Shown: positions 10,091 through 21,529, counted from the first letter of the stretch. The stretch: 37,186 nt of DNA from Rhodobacter sp. (GCA_022824145.1 JAJEAY010000164.1:1-37186), one strand, 5' to 3'. The notes: generated by a model from the sequence alone, not told the origin. A program made the numbers and translations.

Positions 10091-10114
10091 GGGGGCTGGC
10101 CCCCGCTTCGGGGG
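10091..10114 (+). promoter_or_regulatory. two competing hairpins over the ribF ribosome-binding site
   Basis: Three short runs follow one another directly before the ribF start: GGGGG (10091-10095), CCCCC (10100-10104) and GGGGG (10110-10114). The middle run can pair with the first (loop CTGG), or, extended by one pair, with the third (CCCCCG-CTT-CGGGGG). The third run is the only Shine-Dalgarno-like sequence of ribF, so the two folds would open or hide it. This is not an FMN riboswitch: no such aptamer is present and the space is too short. Confidence 0.45.
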
Positions 10115-10117
10115 ACG

Positions 10118-11059
10118 ATGCGAACCTTCACAAACTGGCAGAGCCTGAGTGATGCCGACCGAGGAGCCTCGGTTGCTATCGGCAATTTCGACGGTGTGCA
10201 TCTCGGCCATCAGGCGGTGATCGACATCGCCCGAGCGGAATCGGCGCGTTCCGGCGCACCTCTGGGAGTCGTCACGTTCGAGCCGCATCCCCGGCAGGCG
10301 TTCGCTCCGGGTGCGCCGCCATTCCGGCTGATGAACGCGGAGACACGGGCCCACCGACTTGAGAAGCTTGGCGTGGATGTCCTCTACCAGCTCGGATTCG
10401 GGCCGGAACTGCATGGTCTGACGCCGGAGGAATTCGCCCGGATCATCCTGGCCGGAGGCTTGGGACTGACCCATGCGGTTGTGGGAGAGGATTTCCGTTT
10501 CGGCAAGGCCCGCGCAGGATCGGCTCAGGATCTGCACGAGTTTGGACGGGAATTCGGCTTTGGCGTTTCGACAGCCCGCTTGGTTGAGGAACAAGGCGTC
10601 GAAGTTTCCTCCACGAGCATCCGCCGGTCACTGGCGGAAGGGCGGCCCCGGGACGCCGCAGCCATGCTGGGTCACTGGCATCGGATCGACGGGCCGGTCC
10701 TGCACGGGGACAAGCGCGGAAAGGCATTTGGATTTCCCACCGCCAACATGTCGGTCGTGGACCTGCATCCACCGAAATTCGGGGTCTACGCTGTCAGTGT
10801 CGACGTGCTGGACGGACCCCACCAAGGCAGCTACGCTGGCGCCTCATCAATAGGAGTGCGGCCGATGTTCGGCGCAAATCCACCGAATCTCGAGACGCAT
10901 ATTCTTGATTTCGATGGAGATCTGTACGGCACGCATCTGTCCGTCGCGCTTGTCGAATACCTGCGGCCTGAGATCAAGTTCGATGGAATTGATCCGCTGA
11001 TTGAGCAGATGGCCGCTGACTGCAAGCGTGCCCGCGGCATTGTTGGTGGCTTGCCATGA
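10118..11059 (+). CDS. ribF: bifunctional riboflavin kinase / FAD synthetase
   Basis: A 313-residue cytoplasmic enzyme that converts riboflavin to FMN and then FAD. The N-terminal FAD-synthetase nucleotidyltransferase domain has IGNFDGVHLGH (21-31) and TFEPHP. STSIRRSLAEG marks the end of this domain. The C-terminal kinase domain has VLHGDKRGKAFGFPTANM near residue 195, GVYAV, and the closing ETHILDFDGDLYG and YLRPEIKFDG. The start is the ATG at 10118 with GGGGGA three bases upstream, inside a hairpin. Its stop overlaps the next gene by ATGA, so the two are co-translated. Confidence 0.96.
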   Translation: MRTFTNWQSLSDADRGASVAIGNFDGVHLGHQAVIDIARAESARSGAPLGVVTFEPHPRQAFAPGAPPFRLMNAETRAHRLEKLGVDVLYQLGFGPELHGLTPEEFARIILAGGLGLTHAVVGEDFRFGKARAGSAQDLHEFGREFGFGVSTARLVEEQGVEVSSTSIRRSLAEGRPRDAAAMLGHWHRIDGPVLHGDKRGKAFGFPTANMSVVDLHPPKFGVYAVSVDVLDGPHQGSYAGASSIGVRPMFGANPPNLETHILDFDGDLYGTHLSVALVEYLRPEIKFDGIDPLIEQMAADCKRARGIVGGLP

Positions 11060-11529
11060 CTGACGGTCCTGTCAGACGCAAAGGATTGCGGGATCGGTTT
11101 TGGGAACGGGTGCCGCTTGACGGGCTTTCCCCGAAAGAATGGGAAGCGTTGTGTGACGGCTGCGGAAAGTGCTGCCTTAACAAGCTTGAGGATCCGGATA
11201 CAAACGAGATCGCGTTCACACGTATCGCCTGCCGTCTCTTGGACGGCGGGACGTGCCGATGCACACAGTACCGCATTCGCAGGCAGCTTGTTCCTGACTG
11301 TGTCGTGCTGACCCCCTCGAACATCGGTGAGATCGCATACTGGATGCCAGAGACCTGTGCCTACCGGCTGCTATGGGAAGGACAGGAACTCCCCGACTGG
11401 CATCCCCTTGTCTCCGGGAGGGAAGAAAGCGTACACGAGGCTGGCGTTTCGGTGCTTGGCTGGACAATGCCTGAATTCGAGGTGCCGGAGGAAGACTGGG
11501 AAGACTACGTGATAGAAGGGCCGATCTGA
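11056..11529 (+). CDS. YcgN-family cysteine-cluster protein (UPF0260)
   Basis: A 157-residue cytoplasmic protein of the YcgN/UPF0260 family. The cysteine cluster CDGCGKCC (33-40) is followed by further conserved cysteines at about 59, 67, 69, 82 and 101, an arrangement thought to hold a metal or Fe-S centre. The biochemical role of the family is not established. The start overlaps the ribF stop by four bases (ATGA), and the stop directly abuts the next ATG, so three genes form one tight transcription unit. Confidence 0.92.
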   Translation: MTDGPVRRKGLRDRFWERVPLDGLSPKEWEALCDGCGKCCLNKLEDPDTNEIAFTRIACRLLDGGTCRCTQYRIRRQLVPDCVVLTPSNIGEIAYWMPETCAYRLLWEGQELPDWHPLVSGREESVHEAGVSVLGWTMPEFEVPEEDWEDYVIEGPI

Positions 11530-12582
11530 ATGCAGTTTGCTTCTGACAACTCCTCTGGAGCCCATCCAGCGGTCATGGACGCGCTCATTCGCGCAAACAA
11601 CGGATTCGCGCCGTCCTACGGAGCCGATCCAGCCATGGATGAGGTGCGGCAGCAGATTCGGGACATTTTCGAAGCACCTGAGGCTGCGGTCTATCTGGTT
11701 GCGACGGGAACCGCTGCAAACTCCGTCGCCCTGGCTTCGGTCTGTCCACCTTGGTCAGCCGTTTATTGCCATCGGCACTCCCATATTATGGAGGACGAAT
11801 GCGGTGCGCCGGAATTCTATACCGGCGGCGCGAAACTCGTGCCTGTCTATGGAGAGAGCGCAAGGATTGATCCCGTCTGCCTTTCTGAAACACTTAAGGC
11901 GGCCGTCCACGTAGGCGTTCACAACGTCCAGCGTGGCGCGGTCTCCATCACCAACGTTACCGAGATGGGGGCGGTCTACACTCCCGATGAAGTGGCCGGG
12001 CTCTGCGCCATAGCGAAGGAATGGGAATTGCCATGCCATATGGACGGCGCCCGCTTTGCGAATGCCTTGGTGGCCACAGGAGCCAGCCCGGCGCAAATGA
12101 CGTGGAAGGCCGGCATCGACGTTCTGAGTTTCGGCGGCACCAAGAACGGGCTGATCGGAGCGGAGGCCGTGGTGATTTTCGATCCGGAGAAATCGTGGGA
12201 ATTCGAGCTGCGGCGAAAGCGAGGTGGACATCTCTTTTCGAAACATCGCTACCTGTCGGCGCAGATGCAGGCGTATCTGACGGACGGACTTTGGCTCCAG
12301 CTGGCCCGTGCCGCCAATGCGGCTGGCGAGCGGCTGGCCAAGGGCATCGCAACAGTCAACGGTGCTTCGCTGCTGAGTCCTGCCGATGCCAACATGGTCT
12401 TCGCCGTCCTGCCCCGTGCGGCACACCAGAGAGCGATTAACGCGGGTGCCGTTTACTACCCTTGGCCCGCAGCCTGGAACGAGGACGGGCCGAATGACCA
12501 GCCGCTGTCCGCAAGGCTGGTCTGCAGTTGGTGTACGTCCGATGAAGAGGTCGATGGACTCCTCGAGGCGCTCAGGAATTGA
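11530..12582 (+). CDS. ltaE: low-specificity L-threonine aldolase
   Basis: A 350-residue PLP enzyme of the aspartate-aminotransferase fold that cleaves threonine or allo-threonine to glycine and acetaldehyde. Family features are FASDNSSGAHPAVMDAL at the N-terminus, the phosphate-binding VATGTAANS (57-65), the HMDGARF segment (170-176), and the PLP lysine in SFGGTKNG (Lys205). The length is normal. The ATG begins on the base after the stop of the YcgN gene, with no gap. A perfect 12-bp palindrome (12601-12612) lies 18 bp after the stop, without a T-run. Confidence 0.93.
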   Translation: MQFASDNSSGAHPAVMDALIRANNGFAPSYGADPAMDEVRQQIRDIFEAPEAAVYLVATGTAANSVALASVCPPWSAVYCHRHSHIMEDECGAPEFYTGGAKLVPVYGESARIDPVCLSETLKAAVHVGVHNVQRGAVSITNVTEMGAVYTPDEVAGLCAIAKEWELPCHMDGARFANALVATGASPAQMTWKAGIDVLSFGGTKNGLIGAEAVVIFDPEKSWEFELRRKRGGHLFSKHRYLSAQMQAYLTDGLWLQLARAANAAGERLAKGIATVNGASLLSPADANMVFAVLPRAAHQRAINAGAVYYPWPAAWNEDGPNDQPLSARLVCSWCTSDEEVDGLLEALRN

Positions 12583-13342
12583 CGAAGGGTTCGATTGCCG
12601 CCGACGCGTCGGATAGATGCGTATTGGGAAGCGAGCGCGCCGTTAACTGCATCAATCGCCGCCGGTAACTTCCACACGCCTGACGCCGGACGAAGGGAAA
12701 TGGAATCACTGGTTCGGTCTCCAAATCTCACCGCCGACGTTATTCCATCTCAGAGACGAGTCGAAGGGCTTGTATGATACACATGGTGCGAGAATTCGGT
12801 TGGACCGACTGCAACGGGCGAACCAGCTTTCGCAATAATGTTCATCTGGAAGATTCGAGTCTTGGATTCTGCGCAGCCAGTTGGATCGGTGAAGCCACGG
12901 CTCGATGTCGCTTGCGTGGTGTGGCCTTATAGGAAGCACCACAAGGTGATTGGCGCCTTTGCTTCCAAGTTCCATAGGTTGGCCGTCGTTCAGGGTTGCA
13001 AAGGAGCAATCAGTTTATTTTTCGGACCCATACTGGACACCACGGATCACAATGTTCCCAGCGGTGTTAATCGCGGGATATTCACTATCGATTTAAATGC
13101 GGACTCGAGTAGCGGTCGGGGCTTGAGAAACTATGGTTCCTAGTCTTGCATGATGTACAACGGCATACTATTTCTTTACTTTCTTTACTGAAACGAGAAG
13201 CGGGACGGAAAAGTTCGGCAGAGCGGGAATTCCGGCCGATCTGATTGTCTTGATCGGAGTCATGCCGTGTCCTGCAAACTGCTGGATTTCCGTTCGGTGC
13301 TCCAACAGGTTAGAAACGAAGCGTACCGTCTGTAACGGGATG
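12583..13342. other. 760-bp stretch without a supportable gene; left edge of a decayed island
   Basis: Open frames on both strands overlap each other here, and none has a ribosome site or recognisable domain. The base composition becomes less GC-rich and the sequence looks like eroded DNA. The only ordered object is the palindrome CCGACGCGTCGG at 12601-12612 just after ltaE. Confidence 0.4.
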
Positions 13343-13772
13343 CTAATTGCTCAAGATGTAGTTATTCCCATACATTGTAATATGGAACGCGGAAAGAAAA
13401 TCCATTCCTAACAATACAGCATGGTTGGTGGGCTCATATGGGAGCTCTCCTAATTGTAAATCCATTCCTCTCAGAACACTGTGCTGGTGGACTGGCCCTC
13501 CCTGAAGAACGGAATATCCATCAATGGGAATGTCGATTCTTGCTCTGTATTTCTTCGCGCGAGAAGGCGCGCCGGTGACGGGTACAATCGACATATGGCC
13601 AATGGCTTGCAATCCGACTTCGTCGATGACCTTCTTTGAGATCATTGTGACCTGTGCACCCGGTATCCATGAGTGCGTTGTAACGAATTTGGATTTCATC
13701 ATATCCGGGGACCGAAACGGCGGCTACCAAAATGATCTTCCTATCTTTAACATCGCCTACAAAAGTAGCCAT
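13343..13772 (-). pseudogene. retropepsin-like aspartyl protease, frameshifted at the catalytic DTG
   Basis: Two minus-strand frames together give one small aspartic protease. The first, from the ATG at 13772, reads MATFVGDVKDRKIILVAAV and reaches YNALMDTG. The second continues AQVTMISKKVIDEVGL, as in family members where a DTGA triad is followed by a beta strand and an Ile-Ser pair. It ends HAVLLGMDFLSAFHITM, the second conserved half with GMDFL. The switch needs removal of one base in the GGGT around 13659, directly after the DTG codons. Apart from that base the gene of about 142 codons looks whole. Its start overlaps the stop of the small gene upstream (TAATG). It may be a fresh pseudogene, a sequencing error or a recoded gene. 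Confidence 0.75.
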
Positions 13773-14029
13773 TACGCCGTGGCTTCGCTCGAATTGACGT
13801 AAGCCGTGAAGAAGCCAAGCGATCTCGGTCTTTCGCCGAAGGTCTCAACAGAAAAGTTGCCCAAGCCGTATTTTTTGACCCCAATCGAGTATGCGTCGCC
13901 GCTGTCGTTGTAGATGGCAATCAGCTTTCCATCGTGCAGAAGAGCCGCCCGACCCATGTTCTCCGCTTCCATGCTGCCCCTTAACGCTTCAAATGCTTCC
14001 CAGTTTTTCTGAAGTTGGTTCGCCGCCAT
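13772..14029 (-). CDS. small protein coupled to the aspartyl protease
   Basis: An 85-residue soluble protein starting MAANQLQKNWEAFEALRG. GAGGAG lies seven bases before the ATG at 14029. An ATG six bases further upstream is too close to that site. The middle, GRAALLHDGKLIAIYNDSGDAYSIG, and the following YGLGNFSVE have the pattern of small domains (DUF5678-like) that I have seen next to retropepsin-like proteases. The similarity is from memory and needs a profile search. The stop TAA overlaps the protease ATG by one base (TAATG), so the two are translationally coupled. No signal peptide or membrane segment is visible. Function unknown. Confidence 0.7.
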   Translation of the reverse strand: MAANQLQKNWEAFEALRGSMEAENMGRAALLHDGKLIAIYNDSGDAYSIGVKKYGLGNFSVETFGERPRSLGFFTAYVNSSEATA

Positions 14030-14340
14030 GGTCATTCTCCTCAAGGATGCAGGCAAAATATTCTACAAAGATACAATGCGGCATTCAACTGTTACTGTTG
14101 ATTTTACGGCAGTTTCACCGACTTCCAAGCATAGTGTACCATCGCTTGACATGCCCCTATGACTTGCGGCGAGCCACAAGAACTAGGTCAGTGTGGCTTA
14201 GCCGGAAGTTCGCGCCGTGTTTGGTCCGGAACCGGAAACCGATCTGGTTCAGCCGGCGTATGCGGAATCTGGTCGCGGTTTCGCAGCCCAAAGCCTTGCC
14301 TCGAAAAAACGGGTTTCCTAGGATTGTCTGTCAACCCGAA

Positions 14341-14667
14341 AAAAGGGTTGCATACTCCGGTGGCCTCCGTCCGGACACAGACCGTGAGCTATCACGGCTC
14401 CGCGATGCCGTGGAGAGACTGGTGCTGGAAATCCAGCCGGTTAGAAGATGCCCGGCGAATCCACTGAGAAACCGGGACCGCGAACTGGAAATCCGCCGCC
14501 GTACGGGATTCGTTACGAAGGCCGCTGCTGCCATCGCATACGGTACGGCCGCGGTATTGGTGGTTGCCGGTCTGATTGCGGGAAGGCTGCGGCCGGTTCT
14601 GGCGCTGATGGGCGACTTCGCGAAGACCGCAGGCCAGTGGCTGCGGAGTCTCGTGCCTTTCGGTTGA
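14341..14667 (+). pseudogene. C-terminal fragment of a small membrane protein
   Basis: The frame reads DTDRELSRLRDAVERLVLEIQ (a possible amphipathic helix), then a charged stretch, then one hydrophobic segment AAAAIAYGTAAVLVVAGLIAG. It ends with a short cytoplasmic or periplasmic tail, GDFAKTAGQWLRSLVPFG. It lacks a plausible start codon with a ribosome site at the point where the coding pattern begins, so it is probably the tail of a lost gene. No family recognised. Confidence 0.35.
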
Positions 14668-14825
14668 CGGACGCCCGCGCGTGGGTTTCCTGAACTGGTA
14701 GCATCCGTCTTGGGGACCTGCGGAGAGATCGTTCTGCATATGTGCCTTCAAAGGAATCTATACTCGGCACGCGGGAAAGCGGAGATCGAATCCGGTCTTG
14801 TAGGCCGATCATATCGTCGCTTGAA

Positions 14826-14845
14826 TAACTACATTATTGTAGTTA
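14826..14845. promoter_or_regulatory. perfect palindrome upstream of brnT, candidate BrnA operator
   Basis: The arms TAACTACA and TGTAGTTA are perfect inverted complements separated by TTAT. The site lies 31 bases before the brnT reading. BrnA antitoxins are ribbon-helix-helix repressors of their own operon, so this is the expected place for the operator. Direct evidence is the symmetry and position only. Confidence 0.6.
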
Positions 14846-14876
14846 CGCTGCCCTTTCGGTTTCATCCAGTTTCACC

Positions 14877-15158
14877 TTGGACGAGGACAAGAATCTCTTC
14901 AACCAGCGTAAGCATGGCCTCAGCTTTGAGGATGCCGCCCGCGTGTTCCTCGGTCCGCTGCGTCTTTCAAGGCGGGACCGGATTGAAGGCGGTGAGCGGC
15001 GCTGGCAGACAGTGGGGCGAACCGACGGCCTGGCCGTGATTCCGGTGACCCATACATTCACGGAAGAGGGGCCAGCGGACGAGCCGGTCGAGGTGATTCG
15101 CATCATCTCGACCTGTTCCGCAACCTGTAGAGAGAGAAAGCGTTATGAAGACGGTTAA
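14877..15158 (+). CDS. brnT: BrnT-family toxin, start codon uncertain or lost
   Basis: A BrnT-type RelE-fold ribonuclease toxin of about 93 residues. The signature DEDKNLFNQRKHGLSFEDAARVF is at the N-terminus, GERRWQTVGRTDG is in the middle, and IRIIS...ATCRERKRYED is at the end. The frame has no ATG or GTG before the DEDK motif: the only candidate is TTG at 14877 and no ribosome site precedes it. BrnT proteins usually have several residues before this motif, so the original start is probably lost. The motif near the end reads ISTCSATCRER where ISARKATRRER is usual, another sign of drift. The stop overlaps the start of the brnA reading by 14 bases, the normal brnT-brnA arrangement. Confidence 0.65.
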   Translation: MDEDKNLFNQRKHGLSFEDAARVFLGPLRLSRRDRIEGGERRWQTVGRTDGLAVIPVTHTFTEEGPADEPVEVIRIISTCSATCRERKRYEDG

Positions 15159-15439
15159 ACACACACTCGATACGCTTTCGCCCCTGACAGAAGCTTGAAA
15201 GGACAGTCTGAAGCGCTTGACTGCGACGCCTGACGATCAGATCAACCTTGACGACATCCCGGAGCTGACCGACGCGCAACTCGCCGAGATGAAGCGGGTT
15301 GAACGCTTCCGCCCGGTAAAAAAAGCAGATCGCCGCCCGTCTGGACGCTTATGTGCTCGCCTGGCTCAAGGCTTGCGGCAAGGGCTACCAGTCTCGGATG
15401 AATGCCATCTTGCGGCAGGCGATGCTGAACGCGAAGTAA
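15145..15439 (+). pseudogene. brnA: BrnA-family antitoxin, broken by a nonsense codon and a frameshift
   Basis: From the ATG at 15145 the frame reads MKTVKHTLDTLSPLTEA and hits TGA at codon 18. It then continues DSLKRLTATPDDQINLDDIPELTDAQLAEMKRVERFRPV, a typical BrnA middle. At the A7 run 15318-15324 the sense passes to the next frame: KKQIAARLDAYVLAWLKACGKGYQSRMNAILRQAMLNAK, the ribbon-helix-helix DNA-binding tail, with stop TAA at 15437. One A too many in the run explains the shift. With two lesions the antitoxin is almost certainly inactive, consistent with a toxin that also seems to have lost its start. Confidence 0.85.
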
Positions 15440-16052
15440 CGGGAGTCACCATAACCGGCGGGCACACTGCCGATACCCGTGTCGGGCACGGGACCGCTAT
15501 CCAAGTTCGCGGGCGGCCGTACCGCAGCGCAAGCCACATGGACACGGATCTGGTCAGGAACATGTGCCAGTAAGCGAACCCACGGCGGCCGCAGCCAGCC
15601 GTGGAAGCCCGACCAGAGGATCTGGTCGCGGATCGATGACAGAGAATGTCCTCGTGGCGTCAAGGTTTCCGACCCGCGGATGAAAGGTCCGGGAATCCGC
15701 CGAGACGGCGTCCACGGTCAGTGGAGTTACACGTTCATAAGCAGGCATAAATGGTCAACTCGTAGATTCTGATGCATTTGACCGGGACTCTGATCGCGCC
15801 TTGGAACGTAGCCGGGCAATGCACACGCCAACCTGCGACCGGTATTCCAATCATGTGGCAGACCGTTCAACGGCTTTCTCCATCAGCGGTGTCTTGGCGC
15901 GGGCACACGGTAGGATGATCACTTGTGGATTTCCGAACCCAGCCATGCAAAAATCCATTTAAATGCACTGTTTCCAAGACCGTATCGGGATGCTAGGGGG
16001 GTATCAACTTCACGCATCCGCCGTGCGGCGGCACATTGAGAAAACGCTGACC
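15440..16052. other. 613-bp stretch without a supportable gene; right edge of the decayed island
   Basis: Overlapping open frames on both strands lack ribosome sites and recognisable motifs. The last 100 bp should contain the prs promoter, but I could not choose one with confidence. No RNA gene or repeat was seen. Confidence 0.4.
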
Positions 16053-17126
16053 ATGCCAAATCCCATAGATCCCAAGCTAATCTCCGGAAACGCAAATCTC
16101 CCGCTTGCAACGGCTGTCGCCCATCGCATGTCGATGCATCTGGGCGTCGATATCGAACTGGTCAGTGCCAGGGTGGAGCGCTTCAATGACGGGGAGATTT
16201 TTGTTGAGGTATTTGAGAACGTTCGCGGCGAGAACATGTTCATCATCCAGCCAACCTCCAATCCCGCGAACGACAACCTGATGGAACTCCTGATCATGGC
16301 CGACGCGCTTCGACGGTCATCCGCCGCTCGAATCACTGCGGTGATTCCGTACTTCGGCTATGCCCGCCAGGACCGCCGTACCAAGGCACGCACTCCGATC
16401 AGCGCCAAACTGGTCTCTGACATGATCGTTGGCGCAGGCATTGAGCGCGTCCTGACCATAGATCTTCACGCAGCGCAGATACAGGGATTCTTCGATATTC
16501 CGGTTGACAACCTCTATGCCGCACCTGTCTTCGCTCTCGACATCATGCACCAGTTCAGAGGGTGTCTCAGGGACGTTACGGTTGTCTCGCCCGACGTCGG
16601 CGGAGTCGAACGTGCCCGTGAGCTAGCCAAGCGAATAAACTGTGCGCTGGCTATCGTGGACAAACGCCGTGATGCGCCCGGAGAAGTGGCCGAAATGACC
16701 GTGATCGGTGACGTTACCGACAAGACCTGCATCATTGTTGATGATATCGTAGACACCGCTGGCACGCTATGCAAAGCCGCTGATGTACTTATCGAAAACG
16801 GCGCAACTGAAGTGCATTCCTACATTACTCATGGAGTGCTTTCCGGCGAGGCCGTGCAGCGCGTAGCCAGCTCGCGGATGAAGAGCCTGGTGATCACCGA
16901 CACCATTCAGCCAAGTGACGAAGCGCGTGAGGCCGCGAACATTCGGATTCTGTCCATAGCCCCGATTTTCGCTTTGGCGATCATGAATATCTGGAACGGC
17001 AACAGTGTCAGTTCGCTCTTCGAGACCGACACTCTCCGTCGGATCTACGAAGGCGTGTTCATCGGCGACCTGTTTTCGTCAAAGGAAATTGCCAGGACTC
17101 CTGTTGCTGCGGCATCCGGTGCCTGA
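16053..17126 (+). CDS. prs: ribose-phosphate pyrophosphokinase (PRPP synthetase)
   Basis: A 357-residue enzyme making PRPP from ribose 5-phosphate and ATP for nucleotide, His and Trp synthesis. Conserved blocks are [11 protein letters not shown] at the start, [25 protein letters not shown], the [23 protein letters not shown] flexible loop, [16 protein letters not shown], and the PRPP loop [19 protein letters not shown] took the ATG at 16053 because the family starts here, though the ribosome site is weak. The usual end VSSLF is followed by about 33 extra residues, making the protein longer than the usual 310-320. The gene is convergent with atpC. Confidence 0.94.
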   Translation: MPNPIDPKLISGNANLPLATAVAHRMSMHLGVDIELVSARVERFNDGEIFVEVFENVRGENMFIIQPTSNPANDNLMELLIMADALRRSSAARITAVIPYFGYARQDRRTKARTPISAKLVSDMIVGAGIERVLTIDLHAAQIQGFFDIPVDNLYAAPVFALDIMHQFRGCLRDVTVVSPDVGGVERARELAKRINCALAIVDKRRDAPGEVAEMTVIGDVTDKTCIIVDDIVDTAGTLCKAADVLIENGATEVHSYITHGVLSGEAVQRVASSRMKSLVITDTIQPSDEAREAANIRILSIAPIFALAIMNIWNGNSVSSLFETDTLRRIYEGVFIGDLFSSKEIARTPVAAASGA

Positions 17127-17257
17127 GCGGGCCCCGAAATCAGCCACCCGAGACCCACCACAGACGGATGGGATCCTGACTCCTGACGAATTCATGCTGA
17201 GTGTGCATCCGCAGCGGATCCGTTCGGCCTGTCCCGCTGCGACGGAAAGCTGTAGGT
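17127..17257. other. convergent intergenic region between prs and atpC
   Basis: 131 bp between two converging stops. GCAGCGG at 17210-17216 can pair with CCGCTGC about 17 bases downstream, but no T-run follows in either direction. I do not call a terminator. Confidence 0.35.
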
Positions 17258-17635
17258 TCAGATCCCTAGCTCGGACCGCAAAGCGGCGACATCAGCGGCG
17301 TATTTCGCCGCCGCGTCCGGGTCGTCACTGCCAGACTCCTCCGCAAGGGCATCCAGAAAGCCCGCCGTGACCTCGGCACGCGGAAGCGCGCGCTCCGCCA
17401 GAACCGAGAGCGTGGTCGCAGTGATTTCGGCAAATCCTCCCGAAACAACATACTCTTGGTCGCCGTCTCCGCCTTTGGCCCGAACGATTCCCGGCCGCAG
17501 CGTCGTAATGAGCGGCATATGCTCCGGCATCGCCGTCATATCGCCTTCACTGCCGGGAACCAGCACTTCGCTGGCTGCGAATGACGCCAGCCTGCGCTCA
17601 GGGCTTACAAGGTCGAACTGCATTTCCTTCGCCAT
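17258..17635 (-). CDS. atpC: F1F0 ATP synthase subunit epsilon
   Basis: The 125-residue epsilon subunit of the central stalk couples rotation to F0 and can inhibit ATP hydrolysis. The N-terminal beta-sandwich domain is recognisable from [45 protein letters not shown] and then [10 protein letters not shown]. The C-terminal helical part is shorter and more acidic than in enterobacteria, as is usual in alphaproteobacteria. It is the last gene of the atpHAGDC operon, 12 bp after atpD. Confidence 0.95.
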   Translation of the reverse strand: MAKEMQFDLVSPERRLASFAASEVLVPGSEGDMTAMPEHMPLITTLRPGIVRAKGGDGDQEYVVSGGFAEITATTLSVLAERALPRAEVTAGFLDALAEESGSDDPDAAAKYAADVAALRSELGI

Positions 17636-17647
17636 GCCTTTCCCCTG

Positions 17648-19964
<2,317 letters not shown>

Positions 19965-19990
19965 CGATCCAATCCCGTTCCGCTGCTGGC

Positions 19991-21529
19991 CTAGGCGAAG
20001 CCTTCGGCGAATCCGGTGATGGCCGCCCTGACTTTCTCTTCCAGCTCGCCCGAGACCTTCCGGTCATTGTTGGTGATGTCGTCCAGCAGATCCTGGTGTT
20101 TGCTGCGCAGGTGGTTCAGCAGTCCCCGCTCGAACCTGCCGACCTCGCGAGTCTCTATTCCATCGAGGAAGCCCTTGATTCCCGAATAGATGATGCAGAC
20201 GATCTCCGCGTTAGTCAGAGGCGAATACTGCGGCTGTTTCATCAGTTCCGTCAGGCGGGCCCCTCGGTTCAGCAGCCGCTGGGTCGCCGCATCCAGATCC
20301 GATCCGAACTGGGCGAACGCCGCCATTTCGCGGTATTGCGCAAGCTCCAGCTTCACCGAACCCGCTACCGACTTCATTGCGGCGGTCTGGGCGGACGAAC
20401 CCACCCGGGAAACCGAAAGACCCGTATTCACCGCTGGCCGGATGCCCTGGTAGAACAGTTCCGTCTCAAGGAAGATCTGTCCGTCCGTGATGGAGATCAC
20501 GTTTGTCGGGATGAAGGCGGAAACGTCTCCGCCCTGGGTTTCAATGATCGGCAGTGCAGTGAGTGACCCCGCGCCGTTGTCCTCGTTCAGTTTGGCTGAC
20601 CGCTCCAGCAGCCGGGAATGCAGATAGAACACGTCGCCCGGATAGGCTTCGCGGCCTGGCGGGCGGCGGAGCAGAAGCGACATCTGGCGGTAGCTGACGG
20701 CCTGCTTGGACAGGTCGTCGTAAATGATCAGCGCGTGGCGGCCGTTGTCGCGGAAATATTCCGCCATCGAGGTAGCCGAATAGGGTGCCAGGAACTGCAT
20801 CGGCGCCGGGTCCGACGCGGTGGCGGCCACGATGATCGTGTATTCGATCGCCCCGGATTCCTCGAGTTTCTTGACAAGCTGCGCGACTGTTGAGCGCTTC
20901 TGTCCCACGGCGACGTAGACGCAGTATAGCTTCTTGCTCTCGTCGTCGCCCGCGGCTTCGTTGTATGATTTCTGGTTGAGAATCGTATCAAGCGCCAATG
21001 CGGTCTTTCCGGTCTGGCGGTCGCCGATGATCAGTTCCCTCTGGCCGCGCCCGATCGGTATCATCGCGTCCACAGACTTGAGGCCGGTTGCCATCGGCTC
21101 GTGGACCGACTTTCTCGGGATGATGCCCGGCGCCTTAACGTCAGCCACGCGACGTTCGGATTCCTTGATCGCACCCTTGCCGTCGATCGGATTGCCCAAG
21201 GCGTCAACGACCCTTCCCAGAAGGGCGTCGCCCGCCGGCACGTCCACAATGGAGCTTGTCCGCTTGACGGTGTCGCCTTCCTTGATGTCCCGGTCGGTTC
21301 CGAAGATCACCACACCGACATTGTCGGCCTCAAGGTTCAGCGCCATTCCCATCACGCCGCCCGGGAACTCGACCATTTCGCCGGCCTGGACGTTGTCCAG
21401 ACCGTAGACGCGGGCGATTCCGTCGCCAACGCTCAGCACACGGCCAACTTCGTCGACTTCAGCCTCGCGACCGAAATTCCTGATCTGTTCCTTCAGGATC
21501 GCAGAGATTTCCGCTGCTTGGATCCCCAT
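19991..21529 (-). CDS. atpA: F1F0 ATP synthase subunit alpha
   Basis: The 512-residue non-catalytic nucleotide-binding subunit. The P-loop GDRQTGKT lies near residue 170 ([25 protein letters not shown]). It has the arginine-finger region [17 protein letters not shown], and the C-terminal domain ends [11 protein letters not shown]. The ATG directly follows the atpH stop with no gap. Length and motifs are standard. Confidence 0.97.
   Translation of the reverse strand: MGIQAAEISAILKEQIRNFGREAEVDEVGRVLSVGDGIARVYGLDNVQAGEMVEFPGGVMGMALNLEADNVGVVIFGTDRDIKEGDTVKRTSSIVDVPAGDALLGRVVDALGNPIDGKGAIKESERRVADVKAPGIIPRKSVHEPMATGLKSVDAMIPIGRGQRELIIGDRQTGKTALALDTILNQKSYNEAAGDDESKKLYCVYVAVGQKRSTVAQLVKKLEESGAIEYTIIVAATASDPAPMQFLAPYSATSMAEYFRDNGRHALIIYDDLSKQAVSYRQMSLLLRRPPGREAYPGDVFYLHSRLLERSAKLNEDNGAGSLTALPIIETQGGDVSAFIPTNVISITDGQIFLETELFYQGIRPAVNTGLSVSRVGSSAQTAAMKSVAGSVKLELAQYREMAAFAQFGSDLDAATQRLLNRGARLTELMKQPQYSPLTNAEIVCIIYSGIKGFLDGIETREVGRFERGLLNHLRSKHQDLLDDITNNDRKVSGELEEKVRAAITGFAEGFA

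Noticed and set aside
12587-12620. GGGTTCGATT as a tRNA T-loop
   Set aside because: No acceptor or anticodon stems can be folded around it, and the sequence upstream is the end of ltaE.
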